This document shows positions 1 to 9,648 of a stretch of DNA of 64,000 nucleotides, piece after piece (the stretch's first letter is position 1; each line of letters starts with the position of its first letter). This DNA comes from Bacteroidia bacterium (lineage in GTDB: Bacteria > Bacteroidota > Bacteroidia > Bacteroidales > Paludibacteraceae). The notes under the pieces are model-generated. The model was not told the DNA's origin and searched no databases. It saw only the letters and a program-made list of their open reading frames with translations. The position numbers were made by a program, and so were the translations under genes. The DNA lies in NCBI GenBank assembly GCA_009929375.1, contig SAAO01000005.1:61453-125452 (forward strand), given 5' to 3'.

Positions 1-1
1 A

Positions 2-3000
2 AAAATGCACGAATGCGGTTTGCCAAAAGATATGGCTGCCGAACTTTATAAACCGTTTGTTATCCGTAAGCTTATTGAACGCGGAATTGTAAAAACGGTT
101 AAATCAGCGAAAAAAATCGTTGATCGCAAAGACCCGGTGATCTGGGATATTTTAGAGTACGTGATGAAAGGACATCCCGTATTACTAAACCGCGCCCCGA
201 CTCTTCACCGTCTTGGTATTCAGGCTTTCCAACCCAAAATGATCGAAGGTAAAGCTATTCAGTTGCACCCGCTTTCATGTACTGCGTTCAATGCCGACTT
301 CGACGGTGACCAGATGGCTGTTCACCTTCCGCTTGGTAACGAAGCTGTACTCGAAGCGCAAATGCTTATGCTTGCTTCACACAACATTTTGAACCCTGCA
401 AATGGTGCACCTATTACAGTTCCTTCGCAGGACATGGTGCTTGGTTTGTATTATATTACCAAACCACGTGCAGGTGCTAAAGGTGAAGGACTTGTTTTCT
501 ATTCGCCCGAAGAAGCCGAAATTGCTTACAACGAGAAAAAAGTAGCTTTACACGCGCCAATCAAAGTAAGAACTTACGATATGATCAATGGCGAACGCAA
601 GCTTACCATGATTGAAACAACTGTGGGACGTATTTTATTTAATAAATGTGTGCCCGAACAGGTTGGATATATCAATGAATTGTTGTCGAAAAAGTCGCTT
701 CGCGATATTATCGGTAATGTAATCGAAATTTGCGGAGTTGCCCGTACAGCACAATTCCTCGACGATATCAAGGATCTTGGTTATTATATGGCCTTCAAGG
801 GTGGTTTGTCGTTCAACCTGGGTGACGTAATTATTCCTGAAGAAAAAGAACAACTTGTAAAAGAAGGTAACGCTGAAGTTGAAGAGATTTTGAATAACTA
901 TAACATGGGATTCATTACCTACAACGAACGTTACAATCAGATTATTGACACCTGGACACACGTCAATTCAAAATTATCGAATATCCTTATGAAACAGCTT
1001 TCGAGCGACAATCAGGGATTCAACTCGGTATATATGATGCTTGATTCCGGTGCCCGTGGTTCGAAAGAACAGATTCGTCAGCTTTCAGGTATGCGTGGTC
1101 TTATGGCTAAACCTCAGAAATCAGGTGCCGAAGGTGGACAGATTATTGAAAACCCGATTCTTTCAAACTTTAAGGAAGGTCTTTCGGTACTCGAGTACTT
1201 TATTTCTACTCACGGTGCCCGTAAAGGTCTTGCGGATACGGCTCTTAAAACGGCTGATGCCGGTTATCTGACCCGTCGTTTGGTCGACGTATCGCAGGAT
1301 GTGATTATCAACGAAGATGACTGTGGTACTCTTCGTGGTTTGATCGCTACTGAAATGAAGAACAACGAAGAAGTTGTTTCGTCGCTTTACGAACGTATTC
1401 TTGGTCGTGTTTCGGTACATGATATTTATCACCCGCTTACAGGTGAACTGATTGTTTCTTCAGGAGAGCAGATTGTTGAATCGCTTGCCAAGAAAATTCA
1501 GGATTCTCCGATTGAACGTGTTGAAATTCGTTCGGTTTTAACCTGCGAATCGAAAAAAGGTGTTTGTGCCAAATGTTATGGCCGTAACCTTGCAACCAAC
1601 AAAATGGTACACATTGGTGAAGCGGTAGGTGTGATTGCAGCTCAGTCGATTGGTGAGCCCGGAACTCAGCTTACACTTCGTACGTTCCACGTTGGGGGTA
1701 TTGCTTCGAACATTGCAGCCGAATCGAAAATCGTTCTTCGTTACGATGGACGTCTCGAATTCGATGAACTTCGTACTGTAGAAGCAGCCGACGAATCAGA
1801 AAATGCTTATCAGGTAGTTGTAAGCCGTCTTGCTGAAATGCGTGTAATTGATACTCATACAGGAATTGCACTTACAACTCAGAATATTCCTTACGGTTCT
1901 AAACTCTATGTGAAAAACGGGGAAATGGCAACCAAAGGTCAGCTTGTCTGCGAATGGGATCCGTTTAATGCTGTAATTATTTCGGAAACTGAAGGTACGA
2001 TTGCTTTTGAAGATGTGGTTGAAAACGTTACGTTTAAAACTGAAACCGACGAGGCAACCGGATTACGTGAGAAAATTATTATTGAATCGAAAGACCGTAA
2101 TAAGGTGCCAAGTGCACACATTCTTGACGCTTCAGGTAATATTCTTCGTACTTATAACCTTCCGGTGGGAGCTCACCTAGTACTTGATAACGGCGATAAA
2201 ATCCGCAGTGGTCAGATGCTTGTGAAAATTCCACGTGCTGTAGGTAAAGCTGGTGATATCACCGGTGGTCTTCCACGTGTAACTGAATTGTTTGAAGCAC
2301 GTAATCCATCGAATCCGGCTGTAGTAGCTGAAATTGATGGAGAAGTAAACTTCGGAAAAATCAAACGTGGTAACCGCGAACTGAGTGTAACTTCGAAAAC
2401 CGGAGAGGTTAAGAAATATATGATTCCGCTGTCGAAACAAATTCTTGTACAGGAAAATGACTTCGTTCGTGCCGGAACTCCACTTTCGGATGGTGCTATT
2501 ACTCCAACTGATATTTTGATGATTAAAGGTCCGACTGCAGTTCAGGATTATATTGTGAACGAGGTTCAGGATGTATATCGTCTGCAGGGTGTGAAAATCA
2601 ACGACAAGCACTTTGAGGTTATTGTACGTCAGATGATGCGTAAAGTTGAAATTCTCGAACAGGGCGATACCCGTTTCCTTGAAAAACAAATTGTGGATAA
2701 ACATGAGTTTATGGAGGAAAACGATCGTATCTGGGGTAAAAAAGTAATCCTCGATGCTGGTGATTCAGCTACTCTGAAACCAGGACAGATTATTACAGCC
2801 CGCAAACTGCGCGACGAAAACAGTGCACTTAAACGCCGCGACCTTCGTCCGGTTGTGACACGTGAAGCTGTTGCTGCCACTTCGAATCAGATTCTGCAGG
2901 GTATTACCCGTGCTGCATTGCAGACAACAAGCTTTATGTCGGCTGCCTCGTTCCAGGAAACTACAAAAGTACTGAACGATGCTGCAATCAACGGAAAAGT

Positions 3001-3172
3001 GGATCGTTTGGAAGGGCTTAAGGAAAATGTGATCTGTGGTCACCTGATTCCTGCCGGTACTGGACAAAGAGAGCTTGATAAACTGGTGGTTTATTCGCGC
3101 GACGAATACGACAAAAAAGTTGATGCACGACGCAATGTAATCGAAATGTCTGAAGATGAATCTGAAGAGTAA
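2..3172 (+). CDS. rpoC: DNA-directed RNA polymerase subunit beta' (RpoC), 5' truncated by window edge
   Basis: C-terminal ~1055 residues of the beta' subunit, which forms the catalytic clamp of RNA polymerase. The reading frame is open from the first bases, so the N-terminus lies outside the window. The metal-binding catalytic motif NADFDGDQ is at residues 96-103 of the visible part. A zinc-binding cysteine set ([11 protein letters not shown]) and the following trigger-loop region ([14 protein letters not shown], then LRTFHVGG) lie in the middle of the fragment. The C-terminus ends in an acidic tail (EMSEDESEE). A strong palindromic terminator starts ~28 bases after the stop. rpoB would be expected just upstream, outside the window. 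Identification is secure. Confidence 0.98.
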   Translation, partial: KMHECGLPKDMAAELYKPFVIRKLIERGIVKTVKSAKKIVDRKDPVIWDILEYVMKGHPVLLNRAPTLHRLGIQAFQPKMIEGKAIQLHPLSCTAFNADFDGDQMAVHLPLGNEAVLEAQMLMLASHNILNPANGAPITVPSQDMVLGLYYITKPRAGAKGEGLVFYSPEEAEIAYNEKKVALHAPIKVRTYDMINGERKLTMIETTVGRILFNKCVPEQVGYINELLSKKSLRDIIGNVIEICGVARTAQFLDDIKDLGYYMAFKGGLSFNLGDVIIPEEKEQLVKEGNAEVEEILNNYNMGFITYNERYNQIIDTWTHVNSKLSNILMKQLSSDNQGFNSVYMMLDSGARGSKEQIRQLSGMRGLMAKPQKSGAEGGQIIENPILSNFKEGLSVLEYFISTHGARKGLADTALKTADAGYLTRRLVDVSQDVIINEDDCGTLRGLIATEMKNNEEVVSSLYERILGRVSVHDIYHPLTGELIVSSGEQIVESLAKKIQDSPIERVEIRSVLTCESKKGVCAKCYGRNLATNKMVHIGEAVGVIAAQSIGEPGTQLTLRTFHVGGIASNIAAESKIVLRYDGRLEFDELRTVEAADESENAYQVVVSRLAEMRVIDTHTGIALTTQNIPYGSKLYVKNGEMATKGQLVCEWDPFNAVIISETEGTIAFEDVVENVTFKTETDEATGLREKIIIESKDRNKVPSAHILDASGNILRTYNLPVGAHLVLDNGDKIRSGQMLVKIPRAVGKAGDITGGLPRVTELFEARNPSNPAVVAEIDGEVNFGKIKRGNRELSVTSKTGEVKKYMIPLSKQILVQENDFVRAGTPLSDGAITPTDILMIKGPTAVQDYIVNEVQDVYRLQGVKINDKHFEVIVRQMMRKVEILEQGDTRFLEKQIVDKHEFMEENDRIWGKKVILDAGDSATLKPGQIITARKLRDENSALKRRDLRPVVTREAVAATSNQILQGITRAALQTTSFMSAASFQETTKVLNDAAINGKVDRLEGLKENVICGHLIPAGTGQRELDKLVVYSRDEYDKKVDARRNVIEMSEDESEE

Positions 3173-3199
3173 TTTGATTGCAGACTGAATATATGAAAA

Positions 3200-3232
3200 C
3201 GGGTCAGACTTTAAAGTCTGACCCGCTTTTTT
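3200..3232 (+). terminator. Rho-independent terminator of rpoC, overlapping the 3' end of tag
   Basis: A perfect 13-bp inverted repeat (CGGGTCAGACTTT at 3200-3212, its complement at 3213-3225) is followed by a T-rich run to 3232. It closes the rpoC transcript. The convergent tag gene stops inside the left arm (stop at 3204-3206), so the same DNA encodes the last residues of Tag. Confidence 0.88.
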
Positions 3233-3800
3233 GTCTGTGATATTTGCAGGTTTTCAGATGATCGTTTACCATTCCCGCAGCTTGCATAAATGCGTAGCAT
3301 ATCGTCGAACCTACAAATTTGAATCCTTCGTTACGCAGCGATTTGCTCATTTTGTCTGATTCAATTGTCCTGACAGGTATGTCTTTCGTCTTTTCAATCT
3401 TATTGTCGATGATTTTATAGTCTGTAAATTGCCAGATATATTTGTCGAACGATCCATGCTCTTTCTGTATTCTCAGGAATTGTTTTGCATTGATAATTGT
3501 TGCTTCAATTTTCATCCTGTTTCTTACAATACCACTATCCTGCATAAGTAATTCTACTTTTTGTTCGTCGTACAATGCTATTATTTCCGGTTGAAAATTA
3601 TCAAACGCTTTTCTGAAATTTTCCCGTTTATGAAGGATAGTCTTCCAGCTCAGGCCTGCTTGAAAAGCATCAAGGATAATGAATTCAAATAATTTTTGAT
3701 CATTGTGTAAGGGAACTCCCCATTCCTCATTATGGTATTGTAGCATAAGCGCATCATTGCCCGGCCATTCGCAGTTACAAGAATCAGTATTCATTTTCAA
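3204..3800 (-). CDS. tag: DNA-3-methyladenine glycosylase I
   Basis: Base-excision repair enzyme that removes 3-methyladenine from alkylated DNA. The N-terminal family signature is clear: CNCEW at 8-12, YHNEEWGVPLHND, then FQAGLSWKTILHKREN. The C-terminal part has the His/Cys pair (HLKTC) which, with the N-terminal Cys, binds zinc in this family. An alternative start two codons in (MNTDS) is equally possible; the poly-T in front gives no clear ribosome site. At 198 residues it is slightly longer than usual because the last ~10 codons (RQKSGSDFKV) run through the rpoC terminator hairpin. It has its own upstream gap from gdhA and is probably monocistronic. Confidence 0.93.
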   Translation of the reverse strand: MKMNTDSCNCEWPGNDALMLQYHNEEWGVPLHNDQKLFEFIILDAFQAGLSWKTILHKRENFRKAFDNFQPEIIALYDEQKVELLMQDSGIVRNRMKIEATIINAKQFLRIQKEHGSFDKYIWQFTDYKIIDNKIEKTKDIPVRTIESDKMSKSLRNEGFKFVGSTICYAFMQAAGMVNDHLKTCKYHRQKSGSDFKV

Positions 3801-3835
3801 TTTTTTTTTCGCAAATATAGTATCAATTTATTCAA

Positions 3836-3869
3836 ATAAAAAAACGGACAAATTTTGTTTGTCCGTTTT
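3836..3869 (-). terminator. Terminator downstream of gdhA
   Basis: Inverted repeat AAAACGGACAAA (3841-3852) and its complement (3858-3869) with a 5-base loop. On the minus strand it is followed by a T run (the A run at 3836-3844). It lies ~50 bases past the gdhA stop and separates gdhA from tag. Confidence 0.82.
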
Positions 3870-3919
3870 TATGAATATTCACAGTTTTCAATCTGTGATT
3901 TTGTTGTATTTAAATGCTC

Positions 3920-5257
3920 TTAAAGAACTCCCTGAGCCATCATTGCTTTAGCAACTTTCATAAAACCTGCAATGTTTGCACCTTTTACATAGTTCACATA
4001 GCCATCTGATTCAGTTCCGTATTTTACACATGATTCGTGAATAGCATACATAATACCTTTCAGCTTTTCATCTACTTCTTCACGTGTCCAGCTGATTTTC
4101 ATCGAGTTTTGAGTCATTTCGAGACCTGAAACCGATACGCCACCTGCATTTGCAGCTTTACCCGGAGCATAAAGAATTTTATTTTTCAGGAATACTTCCA
4201 CAGCTTCAGGAGTTGATGGCATATTAGCGCCTTCTGATACTGCAAAACAACCATTCTTAACCAGTGTTTCAGCATCGTCACCGTTGAGTTCGTTTTGCGT
4301 AGCTGAAGGTAGTGCTATTGTACATACTTCATTCCATGGACGACCTCCTTCTACGTATTTGCAACCATATTTATCAGCATATTCTTTGATACGTCCGCGA
4401 TAAATATTTTTAAGCTCGAATATATATTGAAGTTTTTCGCTGTCAATTCCTTCCGGATCGTAAATATAGCCGCTGCTGTCCGACAAGGTAACAACCTTCC
4501 CGCCCAATTCAAGTACTTTTTCTGCTGTATAAGTGGCCACATTACCTGAGCCTGAGATTGCAACAACCTGACCTTTTAAGTCATTAATACCTTTTGCTTT
4601 CAGCATATTCATCAAAAAGTAGATGTTTCCGTATCCGGTAGCCTCAGGGCGAATCAACGAACCGCCAAACTCAATTCCTTTACCTGTGAAAGTACCAGTG
4701 TTTTCGCGTGAAAGTTTGCGATACATACCATACATATATGCCACTTCACGACCTCCTACACCTATGTCACCAGCAGGAACATCGGTTTCAGGTCCGATAT
4801 GACGCCACAGTTCAAGCATAAATGCCTGACAGAAGCGCATAATTTCAGCATTCGATTTTCCTTTAGGGTTAAAGTCAGATCCACCTTTACCACCGCCCAT
4901 TGGCAATGTGGTCAAAGCATTTTTAAATGTCTGTTCGAAGGCAAGGAACTTCAGGATTGAAGGATTTACTGACGCATGAAAACGCATACCACCTTTATAT
5001 GGTCCAATTGCATTGTTGTGCTGAACGCGGTAAGCCATATTTGTGTTTACACGGCCCTGATCATCAACCCATGTGACGCGAAAAGTGAAGATTCTGTCGG
5101 GGATACAAAGTCTTTCGATGAGATTTTGCTTGTCGAATTCAGGATGTTCGTTGTAAACATCTTCAATTGACTCTAAAACTTCGTGTACTGCCTGATGGTA
5201 CTCTGGTTCGTTCGGAAAACGCCTTTTCAGATTGTCTAAGACTTCTGCTACTTTCAT
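3920..5257 (-). CDS. gdhA: Glutamate dehydrogenase (hexameric, NADP-type)
   Basis: Interconverts glutamate with 2-oxoglutarate and ammonia, a main ammonia assimilation route in Bacteroidales. It is 445 residues, the normal size of the short hexameric class. The substrate-binding region PYKGGMRFH is at 86-93, the catalytic-Lys loop PMGGGKGGSDFNPKG at 119-133 and the catalytic Asp in PAGDIGVGGRE at 161-171. A dinucleotide-binding GSGNVA motif lies near residue 235. Cofactor choice (NADP rather than NAD) is inferred from overall family resemblance, not from a decisive residue. A -7 promoter element (TACCTTTG, minus strand 5299-5292) lies ~35 bases before the ATG, fixing this start. Confidence 0.96.
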   Translation of the reverse strand: MKVAEVLDNLKRRFPNEPEYHQAVHEVLESIEDVYNEHPEFDKQNLIERLCIPDRIFTFRVTWVDDQGRVNTNMAYRVQHNNAIGPYKGGMRFHASVNPSILKFLAFEQTFKNALTTLPMGGGKGGSDFNPKGKSNAEIMRFCQAFMLELWRHIGPETDVPAGDIGVGGREVAYMYGMYRKLSRENTGTFTGKGIEFGGSLIRPEATGYGNIYFLMNMLKAKGINDLKGQVVAISGSGNVATYTAEKVLELGGKVVTLSDSSGYIYDPEGIDSEKLQYIFELKNIYRGRIKEYADKYGCKYVEGGRPWNEVCTIALPSATQNELNGDDAETLVKNGCFAVSEGANMPSTPEAVEVFLKNKILYAPGKAANAGGVSVSGLEMTQNSMKISWTREEVDEKLKGIMYAIHESCVKYGTESDGYVNYVKGANIAGFMKVAKAMMAQGVL

Positions 5258-5291
5258 AAATGTATATTTTTTAGTTTTATTGTTGCGGCTG

Positions 5292-5299
5292 CAAAGGTA
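5292..5299 (-). promoter_or_regulatory. -7 promoter element of gdhA (TAnnTTTG type)
   Basis: The minus strand reads TACCTTTG, matching the Bacteroidota -7 consensus TAnnTTTG, 35 bases before the gdhA start. No convincing TTTG element was found at the expected -33 distance. Confidence 0.6.
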
Positions 5300-6318
5300 G
5301 TGAAAACTATTGACTTTTTATTCTGTTTTTTCAATCAAAAATATAAAAAAACCGTATTGTGGCGTAAAATGTGACCAATTGAAATTAAAATGTGCTCTAA
5401 AGTTGCACAATGTAATGTGGGCTACTGTCTGGTGTGCGTTTTTTTTTGCGCTCATATCACTGTGTTTTTTATTAAAATATGCATTTTTAATGTATGTATA
5501 TGCATAAGTGGCCTTTTTTTGTATTTTTTGTTGTGCGTTTTTTTCTTTTTTCATATTGCCTGTACTTATGATTTGTTGTAATAAATATTCCATCTGTGTG
5601 GAAATGTATAAATCGGGCTTTGAATTGTTGTATTGTGTAAGTTGTAAGTTCTTCGAAATTCATTTTATGGTTGTGGATTTGGTTGGTTTTAAAATATGTT
5701 TATATTTGTCGCCAACATTTTATAATTGGATAAAAAAAACGTATACAGTGTACATCTCTTAACAATAAAGTGAATATGATTTAAATTATGAGTGTGTGTG
5801 ATGTCAATACCCTTTCTAAACCTTTGATAAGCATATTCGTTATTCCTTTTTGATGTTTTTATTCTGATTTTAATTATTTGTTCTCAAACTTTAGTGTTAA
5901 TCTGTTTTAAGTGTCAGGCAATATTTATAATGAATTTATTACACAAGACTGCCTCTGTTTTGATGAAAAAACATGTTGTTCAACATAAACAATATGTAAG
6001 TTGAAGCCCTTTTTTGGTGACATAAATATAATTATTTACTCTTTTTTGATTGAAAAATGAGTTTTATGGTTAAAAATATTCTGTGTTTTTCATATTCCCA
6101 AATATTTTTTCAACTTTCAGAGTTTTATTTGACTTAATTGTAAATCTATTGGTAATACTTTTTGAATCGATCTTAAGTTGTTGATAGACAAATGAATAAA
6201 AATGTTTTTTTAGTGTTTATATATGTGAAAATCTGATTTAAAACTCGTTTTTTGATTCATTTGCCTACATATTGAAAGAAATTATATGTATATTTTTTCT
6301 TTTTATCAGCAAAAATGC

Positions 6319-6349
6319 TTGTTTTTTAATTTTTAATACTTTATTTTTG
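6319..6349 (+). promoter_or_regulatory. Promoter of the susC-susD-lipoprotein operon
   Basis: TTG at 6319-6321, a 20-base spacer and TATTTTTG at 6342-6349 match the Bacteroidota -33/-7 promoter pattern (TTTG-N19-20-TAnnTTTG). The predicted transcript starts near 6356, leaving a leader of ~60 bases before the SusC ATG at 6417. Confidence 0.62.
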
Positions 6350-6416
6350 TGAGCTATTTTTATCTCAGAAATGGGAAGCGTAAATTAAACAAGATTAATA
6401 AACAAAATGTAAATTT

Positions 6417-9400
6417 ATGAGAAAACTAACGTTCTTATTGGCCTGTCTGTTTCTGATAGGCGTAAGTTTGGTTAATGCTCAATCTCGTACAGTGTCGGGT
6501 AAAGTACTATCGGCTGAAGATGGGCAACCTATTATTGGTGCAACAGTAATGGTGAAAGGAACAACCAACGGTACGATTACTGGAGTTAACGGCGATTTTT
6601 CTTTGGCAGTGACTTCACAAAGTAGTGTTTTGGTAATTTCTTACATCGGAATGAAAACAGTTGAAGTGGAAGCTAAAAACAACCTGACTGTTCAATTACA
6701 AACTGATGCATCGGAATTAGATGAAGTATTAGTTGTAGCTTATGGTACAACGACGCGCTCTCAATTTGTGGGTTCAGCTAAGGCTGTATCCGGTGAAAAG
6801 TTGTCAGCAAAGGCTACTTCGAACGTTACGAATGCACTTCAGGGTGCTGTGGCTGGTGTTCAGGTTGTAAACGGTAGTGGGCAGCCAGGTACAGGAGCAA
6901 CAATTCGTGTGAGAGGGGTTGGTTCGATCAATGGCGGTACAACACCATTGTATGTTGTCGACGGTTCGCCTTACGAGGCTGGTAATATTAGCCTTATCAG
7001 TCCTTATGATATTGAGTCAATGACAGTATTGAAAGATGCTGCAGCTACTGCAATTTATGGTGCGCGTGGTGCAAACGGTGTTATCCTGATCACAACAAAA
7101 GGTGGTAAAGCTGATAATAAAGTTTCAGTAACATTAGATACAAAATGGGGTAACAGTACACGTGGCGTTCCAAACTATAACGTTATGACTGACCCTGCAA
7201 TGTATTATGAAACTGCTTATAGAGCACTTTATAATTCACAGGCATATGCTGGTAAGTCAGCAGCACAATCATTTACTTATGCTGATAATAACTTTCTTAC
7301 ACAATCAGGTGTTGGATATCAAATATACACAATTCCTGCAGATCAGAGATTGATTGGGACAAATTTCAAATTAAACCCGAATGCAGTGTTGGGTTATTCA
7401 GATGGTCAGTTCTACTATACTCCTGATAATTGGGAGAATGAAACACTTAAGACTGATAATTTGCGTCAGGAATATAATTTTAATGTTCAAGGAGGAAATT
7501 CAGATACTCAGTATTTTGTTTCTGCAGGATATCTTGATGACCCTGGTTTGATTAATGGTTCTGGTTTTGAACGTTATACTATTAGAGCAAAAGTTGATGC
7601 ACAAGCTAAAAAGTGGTTGAAAGTAGGTTTTTCTGCTTCTTATGCTCAGGCAAATATTCAAAACCCAGGATATCAATCATCATGGGGTAGTACTGGCAAT
7701 GTTTTTAGCAATGCTAACCTTATGGCCCCAATTTATCCATTTTATGTACGTAATGCAGATGGATCTCTGAAAACTGACTCTCGTGGTATTCAGGTTTATG
7801 ATGCAGGTACAACAACAAATTTCCTAAGACCAGGCTCTGCGCCTCGTGGGAATAATGCAATTAACTTGTTGTTAGATGAGAATAACTCAGTAACTGATAA
7901 CTTTAGCGGTAGTGTTTATTTGACATTAACTCCTGTTGAAGGATTGGCAATTACTGCTCGTTTATCTCCTGATGCAGTAAATTCACGTGGACGTTCATTG
8001 AGTAACCCATTTTATGGAAGTGTAACAACTCAGGGCTCTGTCGGTATCTCTCATAACAGAACATTTACATTGAATCAGCAATATCTTGCCAGCTATAAAA
8101 CAGACTTTGCAGATGTTCACAAAGTGGAAGTCTTAGCTGGTTATGAGGCATTCTCATTACTTGATCAGTCTCTTTCTGGAAGTAATGATTTGCTTTACAG
8201 TCCTTTTATTGGTGAGTTGAACAATACTTATGGTGTTGAGCCCACAAGTAATAATGTATCATCTTCTACCGATAATTTTGCTACTGCAGGTTTCCTTGGT
8301 CGTCTTCAATATGATTATGATAATCGTTATTTTGCAAATGCTACAGTTCGTCATGAAGCATCTTCACGCTTCTCTCCCGATAATCGTTGGGGTACTTTTG
8401 GTAGTGTTGGTGCTGCGTGGTTAGTTTCACGTGAGGCTTTCATGGAAAATACTTCTTCATGGTTGAAAGAGTTGAAGTACAAAATCAGTTATGGTACTCA
8501 GGGTAATGACCAGTTACGTAATTACTATGCATTCCGTGACTTATATAATATTACTTATAATAGTACAACAGGTGAGTTCAATAAAGTTCTTTCAAGTAAG
8601 GGTAATGTAGATCTTACATGGGAATCACAAAGATTGTTCAATACAGGGGTCGAATTCTCTGTATTTGGTGGACGCTTGAATGGATCTGTAGATTATTTCA
8701 GTAGAATGAATTCTGATATGTTATTTAATGTTCCAATGCCTCCGAGTGCAGGTTATGCTTCAGAGCCTCACAATATTGGTGCAGTGTTAAATAATGGTTT
8801 TGAGTTTGAATTCAATGGGGATATTATCGAATCAAAAGATGTTGTATGGAATGTGTTTGCCAACTTGACTACCATCAATAGTACTATTAAGAAGTTGCCT
8901 GATTATACAAAAGCAACAGGTGGTATTAAAAACTCGACTTTCATATTGAAAGAAGGTGGTTCTTTGAATCAGGCTTATATGGTTGAATATGCAGGAGTAG
9001 ATCCTCTGACTGGACAGGCTTTGTATTTTGTTGATCCAGATAATGGAGATCGTTCTACAACAGCTAATTTTGCCGATGCTAAACAAACTGATTTAGGAGA
9101 TATTAGTGTGAAAGTATATGGCGGCTTCGGAACGTCAGTTCAGGCCTATGGATTTGATCTTGCTGCTCAGTTAGCATATCAACTTGGTGGAAAATCGTAT
9201 GATGGTAGCTATCAGGAATTGATGCATACCGGTAAACAGATTGGTCGTAACTGGCATATGGATATTCTGAATGCATGGACACCTGAGAATACTGATACTG
9301 ATGTTCCAAGAATCAGTTCTGCTGATGATCATGATCAGAAGCCTTCTGATAGATGGTTAGTTAGTTCAGATTATTTGAGCTTGAATAATGTTACTTTAGG

Positions 9401-9620
9401 ATATACCTTACCGGCAAAACTTACACGTAAGTTCCAGGTTAATAAACTTAGAGTTTATGTTTCAGGTGATAATCTTGGTTTGTTAAGTGCCAGAAAAGGA
9501 TATGATCCGCGTCAATCTCAGAACTCTTTCGGTACTGGTGTTGGTCTCTCGACCAGTTCAGGTAACTTCGTTTATAGCCAGTTGAAAGTTGTTTCTGGTG
9601 GTCTTTCTATCACATTTTAA
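6417..9620 (+). CDS. SusC/RagA family TonB-dependent outer-membrane transporter
   Basis: Outer-membrane importer of the SusC class, which takes up glycans or peptides delivered by its SusD lid using TonB energy. It is 1067 residues. A signal peptide (MRKLTFLLACLFLIG..VNA) ends near residue 21. A carboxypeptidase-regulatory-like beta-sandwich (VSGKVLSAEDGQPIIGATV) spans roughly 25-100 and leads into DEVLVVAYGTTT. The plug domain (ALQGAVAGVQV, IRVRGVGSINGG, YVVDGSPYEAG, AIYGARGANGVILITTKGG) covers roughly 105-235, followed by a long beta-barrel ending in the aromatic C-terminus SITF. There is no N-terminal STN domain, so sigma/anti-sigma signalling through it is unlikely. The susD gene follows after 28 bases. 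The substrate cannot be told from sequence. Confidence 0.96.
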   Translation: MRKLTFLLACLFLIGVSLVNAQSRTVSGKVLSAEDGQPIIGATVMVKGTTNGTITGVNGDFSLAVTSQSSVLVISYIGMKTVEVEAKNNLTVQLQTDASELDEVLVVAYGTTTRSQFVGSAKAVSGEKLSAKATSNVTNALQGAVAGVQVVNGSGQPGTGATIRVRGVGSINGGTTPLYVVDGSPYEAGNISLISPYDIESMTVLKDAAATAIYGARGANGVILITTKGGKADNKVSVTLDTKWGNSTRGVPNYNVMTDPAMYYETAYRALYNSQAYAGKSAAQSFTYADNNFLTQSGVGYQIYTIPADQRLIGTNFKLNPNAVLGYSDGQFYYTPDNWENETLKTDNLRQEYNFNVQGGNSDTQYFVSAGYLDDPGLINGSGFERYTIRAKVDAQAKKWLKVGFSASYAQANIQNPGYQSSWGSTGNVFSNANLMAPIYPFYVRNADGSLKTDSRGIQVYDAGTTTNFLRPGSAPRGNNAINLLLDENNSVTDNFSGSVYLTLTPVEGLAITARLSPDAVNSRGRSLSNPFYGSVTTQGSVGISHNRTFTLNQQYLASYKTDFADVHKVEVLAGYEAFSLLDQSLSGSNDLLYSPFIGELNNTYGVEPTSNNVSSSTDNFATAGFLGRLQYDYDNRYFANATVRHEASSRFSPDNRWGTFGSVGAAWLVSREAFMENTSSWLKELKYKISYGTQGNDQLRNYYAFRDLYNITYNSTTGEFNKVLSSKGNVDLTWESQRLFNTGVEFSVFGGRLNGSVDYFSRMNSDMLFNVPMPPSAGYASEPHNIGAVLNNGFEFEFNGDIIESKDVVWNVFANLTTINSTIKKLPDYTKATGGIKNSTFILKEGGSLNQAYMVEYAGVDPLTGQALYFVDPDNGDRSTTANFADAKQTDLGDISVKVYGGFGTSVQAYGFDLAAQLAYQLGGKSYDGSYQELMHTGKQIGRNWHMDILNAWTPENTDTDVPRISSADDHDQKPSDRWLVSSDYLSLNNVTLGYTLPAKLTRKFQVNKLRVYVSGDNLGLLSARKGYDPRQSQNSFGTGVGLSTSSGNFVYSQLKVVSGGLSITF

Positions 9621-9648
9621 TGGAGTTTAATATTTAAATTAAAAGAAT

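Larger units (their letters stand above)
5258..6416. other. 1.16-kb AT-rich intergenic region between gdhA and susC
   Basis: This long divergent gap contains only short, low-complexity open frames rich in Phe, Cys, Ile and Tyr, typical of AT-rich noncoding DNA. I see the gdhA -7 element at the left end and a good susC promoter at the right end. No tRNA, repeat array or recognisable gene remnant is visible between them. It could hold a long leader or a small RNA, but nothing in the sequence shows this. Confidence 0.6.

Noticed and set aside
2177..2704. 175-codon minus-strand frame opposite rpoC
   Set aside because: It is a mirror frame of a strongly conserved gene and has no coding character of its own.
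5310..5762. Several short open frames in the gap between gdhA and susC
   Set aside because: They overlap on both strands, are rich in Phe/Cys/Ile/Tyr as expected from AT-rich DNA, and have no family resemblance or signal.
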